This document shows positions 53,296 through 62,466 of a DNA stretch of 64,000 nt, one piece after another. The translations under genes and the position numbers were made by a program. Where the stretch lies: positions 262,001-326,000 of the forward strand of contig NZ_CP054840.1 in the NCBI RefSeq assembly GCF_013363755.1, written 5' to 3'. The DNA is from Comamonas antarctica. Lineage in GTDB: Bacteria; Pseudomonadota; Gammaproteobacteria; Burkholderiales; Burkholderiaceae_C. Each line of letters opens with the position of its first letter. The first letter of the stretch is position 1. The notes beneath the pieces are model-generated. The model saw only the letters and a program-made list of their open reading frames with translations. It did no database searches and was not told where the DNA came from.

Positions 53296-55371
53296 TCAGG
53301 CGGCGGCGACTTCCACCGTGCAGTCATAGAAGCTCGGCGCGCGGCCCAGGTCGGTGAGATGCTGGTGCGTGAGCTCGTTGACGTTGGTGCCATTGGCGCC
53401 GTCCTTGCGCCACCAGATGCCCAGGCCCACGACCAGCCCGGCGCGCGTGCGGCCGTTGAGGCTCGCGTGGCACAGGTGCTCGCCGCGCGCGTTGAATACG
53501 CGCACCAGCGCGCCGTCCTCGATGCCGCGCGCGGCGGCATCGTCGGGGTGCATCTCGAGCAGCGGCCGGCCTTCGGCGTTGCGCAGCTTCTGCACGTTGA
53601 CGAAGGTGCTGTTGAGGAAGTTGCGCGCGGGCGGCGAGATCATCGCCAGCGGGTAGGGGCCCTGCGGATCGGGCAGCTCGTGGTTCGGCAGGTAGTCGGG
53701 CAACGGATTGATGCCCTGCGCTTCGAGGCGCGCGCTGTGGAACTCGCACTTGCCCGAGGGCGTGGCAAAGCCACCCTCGGCAAACGGCGCATCGGGCAAG
53801 CGCAGATGCGCAAAGCCGGTGTCCAGCAATTGCTGGAAATCGACCTGCGCGGGATCGAGCGCCTGGCGGCACAGGTCCTCGTCGCTGTCGGCAAACCAGG
53901 GCGCGGCAAACGCGGCGTCATGCACCGCCATGCGCGCCGCGAGTTCGCGGAAGATCTGCGCATTGCTTCTGGCTTCGCCCCATGGCGCCACGGCCGGGCG
54001 GTTGAGCAGCACGTCGGTATGGCCATAGCTGCCATGGATGTCCCAGTGCTCGAGCTGGGTCGTGGCCGGCAGCACATAGTCGGCGTGGTCGGCGGTATCG
54101 GTCATGAAATGCTCGATCACCACCGTGAACAGGTCCTCGCGCGCAAAGCCCTGCACCACCTTCGCCGACTCGGGCGCCACCGCCACCGGGTTGCTGTTGT
54201 AGACCACCAGCGCCTCGATGCGCGGCCCGAACGCGCCGCCGCCGGGCTCGAGCAGCGCGTTGCCGATGGTGCTCATGTTGATGGTGCGCGGGCGGCGCGC
54301 GCCCAGCAGCTCGGGCTTTTGCAGCGCCGCGCGGCGCGCGGGCAGCGCTGCCGATGACGACAGCAGCAGGCCGCCCGCGCGATGGCGCCAGGCGCCCGTG
54401 AGCGCGGGCAGGCAGGCAATGGCGCGCACCGCGTTGCCGCCGCCGCGCGCGCGCTGCACGCCGTAGTTGAGGCGGATCGCGGCGCGCTCGGTCGTGCCGT
54501 ATTCGCGCGCCAGTTCCACGATCTGCTGCACCGGCAGGCCGCAGACCTCGGCCGCGCGTTCGGGCGGCCATTGCAGCGCGCGTTCGCGCAGCGCCTCCCA
54601 GCCCAGCGTGTGGCGGGCGATGTAGTCGTGGTCGAGCCAGTCGTTGCGGATCAGCTCGTGCATCAGCGCCAGCGCCAGCGCGGCATCGGTGCCGGGGCGC
54701 AGCTGCAGGTGTTCATGGCACTTGTCGGCGGTCTCGGTCTTGCGCGGGTCGATGCAGATCAGGCGCGCGCCATCGCGTTTCGCGGCCTGGGCATAGCGCC
54801 AGAAATGCAGGTTGCTGCCGATGCTGTTGCTGCCCCAGATGATGATCAGCCGGCTCTCGGCAAAGAACTGCACGCGCATGCCGAGCTTGCCGCCGTAGGT
54901 GTGCACCAGCGCCTCGCCGCCGGCGCTGGCGCAGATCGTGCGGTCGAGCAGCGAGGCGCCGAGCTGGTGGAAGAAGCGCCGGTCCATGCTCTCGCCCTGC
55001 ACCAGGCCCATGGTGCCGGCATAGCTGTAGGGCAGGATGGCTTCGGGCGCGCGCTGCGCGATCGCCTGCAGGCGCGCGCCGATGTCGTCCAGCGCCGCGT
55101 CCCACGACACCGGCGTGAAACGGCCGCTGCCCTTGGGGCCGCAGCGCTTGAGCGGCGTCAGCACGCGCTCGGCGTGGTAGGTGCGTTCGGGATACTTGCT
55201 GACCTTGGCGCAGAGCACGCCATCGGTCTGCGGATGCGCCGGGTTGCCCTGGACCTTGGTGGCCACGCCGTCGACCACCGTGGTCAGCAGCGCGCAGGTG
55301 TCGGGGCAGTCATGCGGGCAGGCGCCGCGCACCAGGGTGGCAATGCCGGAAAGGGAGGGCAGGGAAGACAT
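53296..55371 (-). CDS. Molybdopterin oxidoreductase with one [4Fe-4S] cluster
   Basis: The 691-residue protein has an N-terminal iron-sulfur motif with Cys18, Cys22, Cys26 and Cys54 (CPHDCPDTC and GVLCAK). The catalytic body has FFHQLGASLLDRTICASAGGEAL, IIIWGSNSIGSNLHFW and IDPRKTETADKC. The C-terminal molydopterin-binding domain has MHPDDAAARGIEDGALVRVFNARG. It belongs to the DMSO-reductase superfamily; the substrate is unknown and no electron-transfer subunit is adjacent. No Tat leader is seen, so it is cytoplasmic. The ATG at 55371 is chosen; a far longer frame upstream lies over the M20 gene. Confidence 0.88.
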   Translation of the reverse strand: MSSLPSLSGIATLVRGACPHDCPDTCALLTTVVDGVATKVQGNPAHPQTDGVLCAKVSKYPERTYHAERVLTPLKRCGPKGSGRFTPVSWDAALDDIGARLQAIAQRAPEAILPYSYAGTMGLVQGESMDRRFFHQLGASLLDRTICASAGGEALVHTYGGKLGMRVQFFAESRLIIIWGSNSIGSNLHFWRYAQAAKRDGARLICIDPRKTETADKCHEHLQLRPGTDAALALALMHELIRNDWLDHDYIARHTLGWEALRERALQWPPERAAEVCGLPVQQIVELAREYGTTERAAIRLNYGVQRARGGGNAVRAIACLPALTGAWRHRAGGLLLSSSAALPARRAALQKPELLGARRPRTINMSTIGNALLEPGGGAFGPRIEALVVYNSNPVAVAPESAKVVQGFAREDLFTVVIEHFMTDTADHADYVLPATTQLEHWDIHGSYGHTDVLLNRPAVAPWGEARSNAQIFRELAARMAVHDAAFAAPWFADSDEDLCRQALDPAQVDFQQLLDTGFAHLRLPDAPFAEGGFATPSGKCEFHSARLEAQGINPLPDYLPNHELPDPQGPYPLAMISPPARNFLNSTFVNVQKLRNAEGRPLLEMHPDDAAARGIEDGALVRVFNARGEHLCHASLNGRTRAGLVVGLGIWWRKDGANGTNVNELTHQHLTDLGRAPSFYDCTVEVAAA

Positions 55372-55503
55372 GGCAGGCGTGGGGCAATCGGTATCGGCTG
55401 ATTGTCCCGCATGCCGGCGGCCGCGCGCAAAGCGGGGTTGCCCGGGTCGGGAATCGCCGCGGCGCGCGAATTCTGCTGTGACAATGGCCCGCAGGAGGAT
55501 CCC

Positions 55504-56715
55504 ATGCCCTTGATTGAAGAGATTGTTGCGCAGGCCGACGCGATCGCGGCGCTGCGCCGCGATATCCACGCCCATCCCGAACTCAGCTTCGAGGAGCTGC
55601 GCACCGCCGAGGTGATTGCCGCGCGGCTCGCCGAATGGGGCATTCCCGTGCACCGCGGCCTGGGCAAGACCGGGGTGGTGGGCATCGTGCACGGACGCGA
55701 TGCCGGCGCCTGCGGCCGCGCGCTGGGCCTGCGCGCCGACATGGATGCGCTGCCCATGCAGGAAGGCAATACCTTTGCCCATGCGAGCCGCCATGCGGGC
55801 AGGATGCATGGCTGCGGCCACGACGGCCATGTCGCGATGCTGCTGGCCGCGGCGCAGCACCTGGCGCGCCACCGCGATTTCGACGGCACGGTCTACCTGA
55901 TCTTCCAGCCCGCCGAGGAAGGCGGCGGCGGCGCGCGCGCGATGATCGAGGACGGCCTGTTCACGCGATTTCCCATGCAGGCCGTGTTTGGCATGCACAA
56001 CTGGCCCGGCATGGCCGAGGGCTGCATGGCGGTGAGCCCGGGGCCGGTCATGGCGTCGAGCAATGAATTCAGCATCACGGTGCGCGGCAAGGGCGGACAC
56101 GCGGCCATGCCGCACCTGGTGCTCGATCCGGTGCCGGTCGCGGCGCAGATCATCCTGGCGCTGCAGACCATCGTCAGCCGCAATCTCAAGCCCGTCGACG
56201 CGGGCGTGATCTCGGTGACCATGGTGCATGGCGGCGAGGCCAGCAATGTCGTGCCCGACAGCGTGCAGCTCGAAGGCACGGTGCGCACCTTCTCGGTGGC
56301 CGTGCTCGACATGATCGAGCAGCGCATGCGGCAGCTGGTCGAAGGCATCTGCACGGCGCAGGGCATGCAGTCGGAATTCGCCTTCGTGCGCGACTACCCG
56401 CCGACCATCAACGCCGCGCCCGAGGCGGCGCTGGCGCGTGCCGTCATGCAGCGCATCGTCGGCGCCGGGCAGGTGCTGGATCAGGAGCCGACCATGACCG
56501 CCGAGGACTTCGCGTACATGCTCGAAGACAAGCCCGGCGCCTATTGCTTCATCGGCAACGGCGAAGACGCGGGCGCGCACCGCGCCATCGGCCATGGCGG
56601 CGGGCCGTGCCTGCTGCACAACCCGAGCTATGACTTCAATGACCGGCTGATTCCGCTCGGCGCCACTTTCTGGGTGGAACTGGCGAGAGAATGGCTGTCC
56701 AATCCAACCCGTTAG
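55504..56715 (+). CDS. M20-family amidohydrolase (hippurate-hydrolase-like)
   Basis: The 403-residue protein starts after CAGGAGGATCCC, a perfect ribosome-binding site. It has the M20D signatures RRDIHAHPELSFEELRTAEVIA, the metal-site segments MHGCGHDGHVAMLLAAA and FQPAEEGGGGARAMIEDG, and MTAEDFAYMLEDKPG near the end. It likely removes an N-acyl group from an amino acid or related amide in the cytoplasm. It is divergent from the molybdopterin enzyme gene (132 bases) and overlaps the convergent PHA-region gene by four bases. Confidence 0.9.
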   Translation: MPLIEEIVAQADAIAALRRDIHAHPELSFEELRTAEVIAARLAEWGIPVHRGLGKTGVVGIVHGRDAGACGRALGLRADMDALPMQEGNTFAHASRHAGRMHGCGHDGHVAMLLAAAQHLARHRDFDGTVYLIFQPAEEGGGGARAMIEDGLFTRFPMQAVFGMHNWPGMAEGCMAVSPGPVMASSNEFSITVRGKGGHAAMPHLVLDPVPVAAQIILALQTIVSRNLKPVDAGVISVTMVHGGEASNVVPDSVQLEGTVRTFSVAVLDMIEQRMRQLVEGICTAQGMQSEFAFVRDYPPTINAAPEAALARAVMQRIVGAGQVLDQEPTMTAEDFAYMLEDKPGAYCFIGNGEDAGAHRAIGHGGGPCLLHNPSYDFNDRLIPLGATFWVELAREWLSNPTR

Positions 56716-56999
56716 GCCAGCAGCGCATCGAACTGCGCATTGATCTTGGCCTCGATGCTGTCCTTGAACATCGCGGCCAGGAAGCCCAGCTCGGCCACGA
56801 GTTCAAGCGCGCTGGCGGTCACGCGCAGCTGGCCGTCGACGCCGTTGCCGCTGAAGCGCAGCAGGTCCTGGGTTTCGCCGGCGTCGTATTCGCATTGCAC
56901 GCCGAATTTCTCGGCGGCCTTTTCGCCCCAGCGTTTGGCGTGCGCGCGCGCGGCGGCAAGGCCCAGGGAGTGGTTGCGGGAAATCTGGATGTCAGGCAA
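56712..56999 (-). CDS. Polyhydroxyalkanoate granule-region family protein
   Basis: The 95-residue protein matches the small PHA_gran_rgn family: PDIQISRNHSLGLAAARAHAKRWGEKAAEKFGV, then FSGNGVDGQLRVTASALELVAELGFLAAMFKDSIEAKI. Members are found in PHA-storing bacteria, and the biochemical role is not established. The start is TTG; no upstream ATG is in frame. It overlaps the M20 gene end by four bases. Confidence 0.8.
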   Translation of the reverse strand: MPDIQISRNHSLGLAAARAHAKRWGEKAAEKFGVQCEYDAGETQDLLRFSGNGVDGQLRVTASALELVAELGFLAAMFKDSIEAKINAQFDALLA

Positions 57000-57092
57000 G
57001 GGGGTTAGTCCGGGTGAAGTGGCAGGAACGGGATGGCGCTGCGATGACTACACTGGGTCTGTCGCACCCATCGATTTTAAGGAGCAAGCTGC

Positions 57093-57347
57093 ATGTCCGA
57101 ACTGAACGCTGCTTTCGAAGCCGCCGTCGCCCACTCGAAGAACCTGAGCGAGCGTCCCGACAACGCCACGCTGCTGCGCATCTACGCGCTGTTCAAGCAG
57201 GCCACGCAGGGCGACAACGAAGAGAAGAAGCCCAGCTTCAGCGACATGGTGGGCCGCGCCAAGTGGGACGCCTGGGAAAAGCTCAAGGGCACGGACAGCG
57301 ATGAAGCGCGCGAGCAGTACATCGAGCTCATCGAGTCCCTGAGCTGA
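57093..57347 (+). CDS. Acyl-CoA-binding protein
   Basis: The 84-residue protein matches the four-helix ACBP family over its full length: LNAAFEAAVAHSKNLSERPDNATLLRIYALFKQATQGD, then KPSFSDMVGRAKWDAWEKLKGTDSDEAREQYIELIE. The Tyr, Lys and Trp residues that contact acyl-CoA in ACBP are present. It likely buffers cytoplasmic long-chain acyl-CoA. TTAAGGAGCAAGCTGC precedes the ATG. The last 20 bases overlap the convergent aminopeptidase gene. Confidence 0.93.
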   Translation: MSELNAAFEAAVAHSKNLSERPDNATLLRIYALFKQATQGDNEEKKPSFSDMVGRAKWDAWEKLKGTDSDEAREQYIELIESLS

Positions 57348-58536
57348 CGGCGCCACCGTCCTCATTGCAATCCCGGGGCAGCGCCGCCGCGGGGCCGGGC
57401 ATCAGCGCGCACAGCGCCGCCAGGCGCTGGGCCCTGGGCTGGCGCGAGAGCTTTTCCACCGCCTGGTGGAACGCGGCCCAGGCATCGGCCTGGCCGGCCT
57501 GCTGCGCAAACAGCGCGGCAAACGCCACCACCCAGGTGTCATAGGCCGAGAGCGCACCAAACGACGCATTGTTCGCCTCGGCCACCCACCGGTCTAGGCG
57601 CTGCAGCGACTGCGCTGCGGCCTGGGGGCGCGCCGCGAGTTCGGGGCTGGCCAGCCATTGCGCGCGCAGCGCCTGGTAGCGCGCGCGGAAGTCCGCCATG
57701 ATCTGCGCCTTGGTGCCGGGCAATGCTTCGGACGGCTCGGCATACAGGGTCTCGAGCGCCTGGCGCGTGCTGTGCGTGAGCGCGCGGAATTGCGCGCGCC
57801 GCTGCTGCGCGGCCTGCCACGCGGGAGCGGCCGCCGCCGCCGTGGGCGATTGCCGCAGCCAGGCCGCGGTGCCGAGCTGCTCCACAGCGGTGGCGTAGGA
57901 CTCGTTGAAGGCCATGTCTCCCGCCAGATAGACGCGCTGGTGCGACAGCTCGTGGAACAGCAGGCCCACGAGTTCGCCCTCGGGCCAGCGCACGAAGGTA
58001 TCGAGCAGCGGGTCGCCCCCCAGCCAGTTGAAATAGCCCAGCGTCGAATACGCGGGCACGGGATAGACATGCACATCGAGGCCCTGGGCGGCCAGCGCCT
58101 GGCCCTGGGCCTGGGCATCGGCCAGCGTGAAGTAGCCGCGGTAGCCGACGCAGCCCGCAACCGGAAAACACCACTGGTGCAGTTCCAGTGAATCGGGCGG
58201 CGCGGCCGTGACGTTCCACACCGCCGCGGCGCGGTTGAGCGCCGCATAGCGCCGGTAGCTGGCGTTGTCGGGCAGCGCCAGTGCCTGGCTGGCGAAATCG
58301 CGCGCCTGCCGCGCCAGCTGCAGCTGGCTGCGCAGCGTCGGCGGCAGGTCGGGCTGGTCGAGCCAGTCGGAGACCGGCCGCGCCGCATGCAGCATCTGCA
58401 ACTGGCCGCGTGCGCCCTGCCAGTAATAGCCGATATCGGGCAGCGCGCAGCCCCCGAGCAGCGCCGCAATCGCGGCCGCCGCCAGGGTCTGGCCGCCGCG
58501 CCGGACCCGCTGGCGCCAGCGGCTGACTACACTCAT
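57328..58536 (-). CDS. Predicted lipoprotein aminopeptidase (zinc metallopeptidase)
   Basis: The 402-residue protein has a lipoprotein signal with lipobox LLGGC near residue 30. The family signature GYYWQGARGQLQMLHAARPV and the zinc motif LLFHELSHQRVYLAGD (HELSH with downstream NESYATAVEQLG) follow. It matches the putative aminopeptidase family found in many beta- and gammaproteobacteria (PF10023-type). It is probably attached to the envelope and facing the periplasm. The ATG at 58536 gives a short arginine-rich n-region; earlier starts add 22 residues and overlap the divergent gene. Confidence 0.82.
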   Translation of the reverse strand: MSVVSRWRQRVRRGGQTLAAAAIAALLGGCALPDIGYYWQGARGQLQMLHAARPVSDWLDQPDLPPTLRSQLQLARQARDFASQALALPDNASYRRYAALNRAAAVWNVTAAPPDSLELHQWCFPVAGCVGYRGYFTLADAQAQGQALAAQGLDVHVYPVPAYSTLGYFNWLGGDPLLDTFVRWPEGELVGLLFHELSHQRVYLAGDMAFNESYATAVEQLGTAAWLRQSPTAAAAAPAWQAAQQRRAQFRALTHSTRQALETLYAEPSEALPGTKAQIMADFRARYQALRAQWLASPELAARPQAAAQSLQRLDRWVAEANNASFGALSAYDTWVVAFAALFAQQAGQADAWAAFHQAVEKLSRQPRAQRLAALCALMPGPAAALPRDCNEDGGAVSSGTR

Positions 58537-58567
58537 GGCTTCATTCACGCTGTTTTCCCCCGATCCG

Positions 58568-59185
58568 ATGGACTTTTTCACGCTGGCAATCATTGTCACC
58601 ATTGCCGTTTACGTGCTCAAGCGCAACGACCAGCGCCGGCGCACGCGCCTGCTGGCCGAGTTCCTGGGCCGCCTGCAGATCGAGAAACTGATGGGCAGCC
58701 TGATCGAAGGCTATCTGCGCGCGCTGGGCGAAGGCGATCCGCAGCGCCGCGCCCAGGTCTGGACCCTGCTTGAGGGCACGGAAAAAAGCCTGGCCGAGCA
58801 GTTCCAGCGTTTTGCCAACGATTTCGCGCGCGTCGATGCCGAAGAGGTGCGGGTCAGCACGCTGCCGCTGGCGCTGCCCTACATCGAGCGCATCTATCCC
58901 CGGGGCAGCTTCGACATGCGCGAGATGGTGCAGATCCATGCGCGCGGCATTGCCGCGGCGCAGGTGTATGCGGCCCAGGATGACGCGCAGCGGCGCCAGC
59001 GCGCGTTCATGCTCAGCGCCGAGATCTTCCTGATGCAGCACAGCTGCCACTGGTTCTGCAAGTCGCTCACGGTGGCCTCGGTGCGGCTGCTGGCGCGCCA
59101 CCAGACCAGCTACGAGCAAGTGCTCGCGGCCGTGTCGCCGGCCACGCGCGCGGCCTATCTGCGGCTGATCGGCAAACGCGGTTAG
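58568..59185 (+). CDS. Hypothetical membrane-anchored protein
   Basis: Not recognised. The 205-residue product from the ATG at 58568 begins with one transmembrane anchor (MDFFTLAIIVTIAVYVLKRN) followed by an Arg-rich stop. The rest is a cytoplasmic helical domain with WTLLEGTEKSLAEQFQRFANDFARV and a conserved-looking LMQHSCHWFCKS near residue 165. An ATG at 58535 is also possible but would overlap the divergent lipoprotein gene start. It may be co-transcribed with the following CFA-family gene (78 bases). Confidence 0.65.
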   Translation: MDFFTLAIIVTIAVYVLKRNDQRRRTRLLAEFLGRLQIEKLMGSLIEGYLRALGEGDPQRRAQVWTLLEGTEKSLAEQFQRFANDFARVDAEEVRVSTLPLALPYIERIYPRGSFDMREMVQIHARGIAAAQVYAAQDDAQRRQRAFMLSAEIFLMQHSCHWFCKSLTVASVRLLARHQTSYEQVLAAVSPATRAAYLRLIGKRG

Positions 59186-59263
59186 CAGAGTCCGGCATGC
59201 CGGACAATACCGTTTTGGGGATGGGGTGCAATGCTATTGCCGCTTTCGGCGTGAAAGCGAAGA

Positions 59264-60586
59264 ATGGCCGGTGCCATGAAACATCTGATCCATACCCTCG
59301 AGGGCCGTCTGGCCCCCTTGCCGGTGGCCGTTGCCGTGGAGCTGCCTTCGGGCCAGCGTGTCGGCAGGAGTCCCACCGATGTGATGTTGCGCTTTCGCTC
59401 GCTGGCGCCGCTGGCGGCGCTGGCCGCGGGCCACATCGGCACCCTGGGCGCCGCGGTGGTCGAAGGCCAGGTGGAGTTCGAGGGCCGGGTGCGCGACATC
59501 ATGCGCGCGGCCTCGGCGTTGCTGCAGGCCGACCCGGTGCGCGGCACCTCGAGCTGGTGGTCGCAAATCATGGCGCGCACGCGCTCGATGGCGCTGCACA
59601 CGCTGGCGCGCGACGCCGAGCAGATCGAATTCCACTACGACCTGTCCGATGACTTCTACGCGCTGTGGCTCGATCCGCGCCGCGTCTATTCCTGCGCCTA
59701 TTACCGCGCGCTGGACATGAACCTGGCGCAGGCGCAGGAAGCCAAGCTCGACCATATCTGCCGCAAGCTGCAACTGCGCCCGGGCGAGCGCTTCCTCGAC
59801 ATCGGCGCGGGCTGGGGTGGCCTGCTGCTCTGGGCCGCCGAGCATTACGGCGTGCAGGCCCAGGGCATCACGCTGTCGCGCAATCAGCACGCCTATGTGA
59901 CGCAGCTGATCGCGGCGCGCGGCCTGCAGGACCGGGTGCGCATCGACCTGTGCGACTACCGCCAGCTGCAGCCCGAGGCGCCGTTCGACAAGATTGCCTC
60001 CGTGGGCATGTTCGAGCATGTGGGCCAGGCGCAGCTGCCGGCCTATGCGGCTGCCGTGCAGCAGCTGCTGCGCCCCGGCGGGCTGGCACTGATCCATGGC
60101 ATCACCGCCGGCGGCGTCGACAACGTCGAGGTCGGCGCGGGCATGGGCGAGTTCATCAGCCGCTACATCTTTCCCGGCGGCGAGCTGGTGCATGTGAGCC
60201 GGGTGCTGCAGGCGCTGGCGCAGGGCGGCCTGGAAATGGTCGACACCGAGAACCTGCGGCCACATTACGCACGCACGCTCTGGGCCTGGTCCGACGCGCT
60301 CGAGGCGCAGTTGCCCGAAGCACAGCGTATCCTTGCGGAGCAGACCGACGACGAGCGCGGCGCGCGCGCGCTGCGCGCCTACCGGCTGTACCTCGCCGGC
60401 TGCGCCATGGGCTTCGAGCGCGGCTGGATCGCGCTGTACCAGATGCTGGTGGCGCGGCCGGACGGCCAGGTCGGCAACGGGCCCTTGCCCGGTGTCCAGT
60501 CCGACTATCCCTTCAACCGCGAATACATGTACCGCAAAGGAACCGCATGCCCTACAAGTTCAAATCCCGCGCCACCGCCGACCTGA
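59264..60586 (+). CDS. Cyclopropane-fatty-acyl-phospholipid synthase family methyltransferase
   Basis: The 440-residue protein has the CFA synthase layout. The N-terminal lipid-binding region (1-115) leads to HYDLSDDFYALWLDPRRVYSCAYY, the SAM-binding motif FLDIGAGWGGLLLWAAEHYG, and FDKIASVGMFEHVG. The later FISRYIFPGGELVHVSRVL and GWIALYQML also fit. Members add a methylene bridge to unsaturated membrane lipids, and relatives make other SAM-dependent lipid changes. A second ATG 12 bases in is an equal start candidate. The last 40 bases overlap the DUF1840 gene in another frame. Confidence 0.88.
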   Translation: MAGAMKHLIHTLEGRLAPLPVAVAVELPSGQRVGRSPTDVMLRFRSLAPLAALAAGHIGTLGAAVVEGQVEFEGRVRDIMRAASALLQADPVRGTSSWWSQIMARTRSMALHTLARDAEQIEFHYDLSDDFYALWLDPRRVYSCAYYRALDMNLAQAQEAKLDHICRKLQLRPGERFLDIGAGWGGLLLWAAEHYGVQAQGITLSRNQHAYVTQLIAARGLQDRVRIDLCDYRQLQPEAPFDKIASVGMFEHVGQAQLPAYAAAVQQLLRPGGLALIHGITAGGVDNVEVGAGMGEFISRYIFPGGELVHVSRVLQALAQGGLEMVDTENLRPHYARTLWAWSDALEAQLPEAQRILAEQTDDERGARALRAYRLYLAGCAMGFERGWIALYQMLVARPDGQVGNGPLPGVQSDYPFNREYMYRKGTACPTSSNPAPPPT

Positions 60587-60870
60587 TCATGCTGGACGCC
60601 ACGGCGCGCCGGCTGCTGGAGATCGTCGGCAAGGACACCGAGGGCCCGGGCATCATCACCGCCGAACAGATTCCGGGCGCGCTGGCCGCGCTCGAGCAAG
60701 CCGTGCGCGCCGAGGAAGCCCGGCGCGCCGAGGCGCAGCAGGACGAGGACGAGCAGGACCACGGCGATGCGACTGCTAAAGGCGAGGGCGTCAGCCTGCG
60801 CCAGCGCACGGCCCCGTTCGTGGACATGCTCAAGCGCAGCGCCGCCGAAGGGCGCGATGTGACCTGGTAA
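60547..60870 (+). CDS. DUF1840 family protein
   Basis: The 107-residue acidic protein has the conserved start MPYKFKSRATADLIMLDATARRLLEIVGKD, then GIITAEQIPGALAALEQAV. A Glu/Asp-rich stretch (60-75) and the C-terminal FVDMLKRSAAEGRDVTW follow. Function unknown; the family is common in betaproteobacteria. Its start lies 40 bases inside the CFA-family gene, with AAAGGAACCGC as ribosome-binding site, so translation is probably coupled. Confidence 0.85.
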   Translation: MPYKFKSRATADLIMLDATARRLLEIVGKDTEGPGIITAEQIPGALAALEQAVRAEEARRAEAQQDEDEQDHGDATAKGEGVSLRQRTAPFVDMLKRSAAEGRDVTW

Positions 60871-61016
60871 GGCCTCGCAGCTTACGGCCTTCATCGGCCT
60901 CAGGGCCAAGGGGACATCGGCCCTGCACCAAGGGCCGATTCAAGCGCCCTGGACGCTTCCTAGAATGGTTTTGCCTGTCGTTGTCGGCGGGCGATCCACC
61001 TGGAGGTCCGTCCGCC

Positions 61017-62402
61017 ATGAATGCCCCCGACCCACGCCCGCCGCGCGGCTTCCCCGCCGCGGCCGATGCCCGGCATGCCTACGATGAAGCAGACCTGGCG
61101 CGGGCGCTCAACGTCTACAAGTTCTTCTATCCGACCGTCTCGGGCGCGGCCATCATCAAGGGCAACGAAGCCGTGGGCCTGGTGGCGAACCGGGTGTTCG
61201 GCATCATGGACTCGAACCCCGCGCAGATCGGCTTCACGCTCAACTCCGATACGCCCTATGGACCGGCGCTGCTGGATCTGTCCATCGGTCCGCTGGTCAT
61301 CGAGCTGCCGCCCGGGCCGCTGATCGTCTGCTCGATCGATGTCAACCAGCGCTGGGTCGCCGACATGGGGCTGCCCGGGCCCGATGCCGGCAAGGGCGGA
61401 AAGCATCTGCTGGTGCCGCCCGCGTTCGAGGGCACATTGCCCGCGGCCGGCTACCACCTCCACTGGGCCAGCAGCAACCGGCAGATCGTCGGCATCCGCT
61501 CGCTGCCGGTGCAGGGCAATGTGCCCGAGGCCAAGCAGCGCCTCCACACCGTGAAGGTCTATCCGCTGAACCCGAAGACGCCCTGGTCCGAGCCGATCTG
61601 GCTGGACATCACCGACCAGGAGCAGGATGCAACGCCGATCCGCTACGAAGACAGGTTCCAGTATTGGGAAGTGCTCAAGGAAACGCTGGACGCCGAGCCG
61701 CCCTTTGCGGGCTACCACGCCGCGTATGGCGAGCTGGCGATGCTGGGCATCGAGAAGGGCAAGCCGTTCACGCCCGATGCGCGCCTGAAGGCGCTGCTCG
61801 AACGCGCGGCGCAGCAGGGCATTGCCCAGATGCGCGCGCAGAGCTTTGCCGACCGGCGGCCCGAGCGCATGGTCTGGCCCGACCGCCAGTGGGAATGGGC
61901 GGCGCTGCGCTTCGAGGACGGCGATTTCAACACCGCCTACTACGTCGACACGTCCGCGCGCGAGAAATGGTTCTACCAGGCGATTGGCGCCTCGCCCGCG
62001 ATGTTCCGGCGCGATCCGCAGGCCGGCTCGCTCTACTGGCTGGGGCTGCGCGACCGCAGCGGCGCCTATCTCGAAGGCGGTAAACACTACCAGCTCACGG
62101 TGCCGCTGCCCGTGCCCGGCAAGCTGTTCTGGTCGGTGACGGTTTATGACGCCGCGACCCGCTCGCAGATCCGCACGCCCCAGGGCAAGGCCGCGCTGCG
62201 CTCGCTGCAGGAGCTGAGCCAGCTGGGCGATGCGCAGTCCGTCGACCTGTTCTTCGGCCCCAGCGAACCGGCTGGCCAGACCGGGCGCTGGATCCAGACC
62301 ACGCCGGGCAACGGCTGGTTCGTTTATTTCCGCATCTATGGTCCGCAGGCACCGGCGTTCGACGGCAGCTGGAAGCCCGGCGACTTCGAGCCGCTGGGCT
62401 GA
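61017..62402 (+). CDS. DUF1254/DUF1214 domain protein
   Basis: The 461-residue protein has an N-terminal DUF1254-type region (ARALNVYKFFYPTVSG, FTLNSDTPYGPALLDLSIGPLVIELPPGP, SIDVNQRWVADMGLPGPDAG). The C-terminal DUF1214-type region has GLRDRSGAYLEGGKHYQLTVPLPVPGKLFWSVTVYDAATRSQIRTPQGKAALRS. No signal peptide is visible, though many relatives are exported. Function unknown. It is followed after 64 bases by a sulfatase gene on the same strand, which suggests a shared pathway. CTGGAGGTCCG precedes the region of the ATG. Confidence 0.8.
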   Translation: MNAPDPRPPRGFPAAADARHAYDEADLARALNVYKFFYPTVSGAAIIKGNEAVGLVANRVFGIMDSNPAQIGFTLNSDTPYGPALLDLSIGPLVIELPPGPLIVCSIDVNQRWVADMGLPGPDAGKGGKHLLVPPAFEGTLPAAGYHLHWASSNRQIVGIRSLPVQGNVPEAKQRLHTVKVYPLNPKTPWSEPIWLDITDQEQDATPIRYEDRFQYWEVLKETLDAEPPFAGYHAAYGELAMLGIEKGKPFTPDARLKALLERAAQQGIAQMRAQSFADRRPERMVWPDRQWEWAALRFEDGDFNTAYYVDTSAREKWFYQAIGASPAMFRRDPQAGSLYWLGLRDRSGAYLEGGKHYQLTVPLPVPGKLFWSVTVYDAATRSQIRTPQGKAALRSLQELSQLGDAQSVDLFFGPSEPAGQTGRWIQTTPGNGWFVYFRIYGPQAPAFDGSWKPGDFEPLG

Positions 62403-62466
62403 CGCCGCCGACCACTGCCGCGCGCATTGCGCCCCCCAGGAATTCAGACCCAGACAGAAGCCTGCC

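Noticed and set aside
55372..56619. N-terminal extension of the molybdopterin enzyme frame
   Set aside because: It lies over the M20 amidohydrolase gene on the other strand. The iron-sulfur motif begins only 17 residues after the ATG at 55371, as in relatives.
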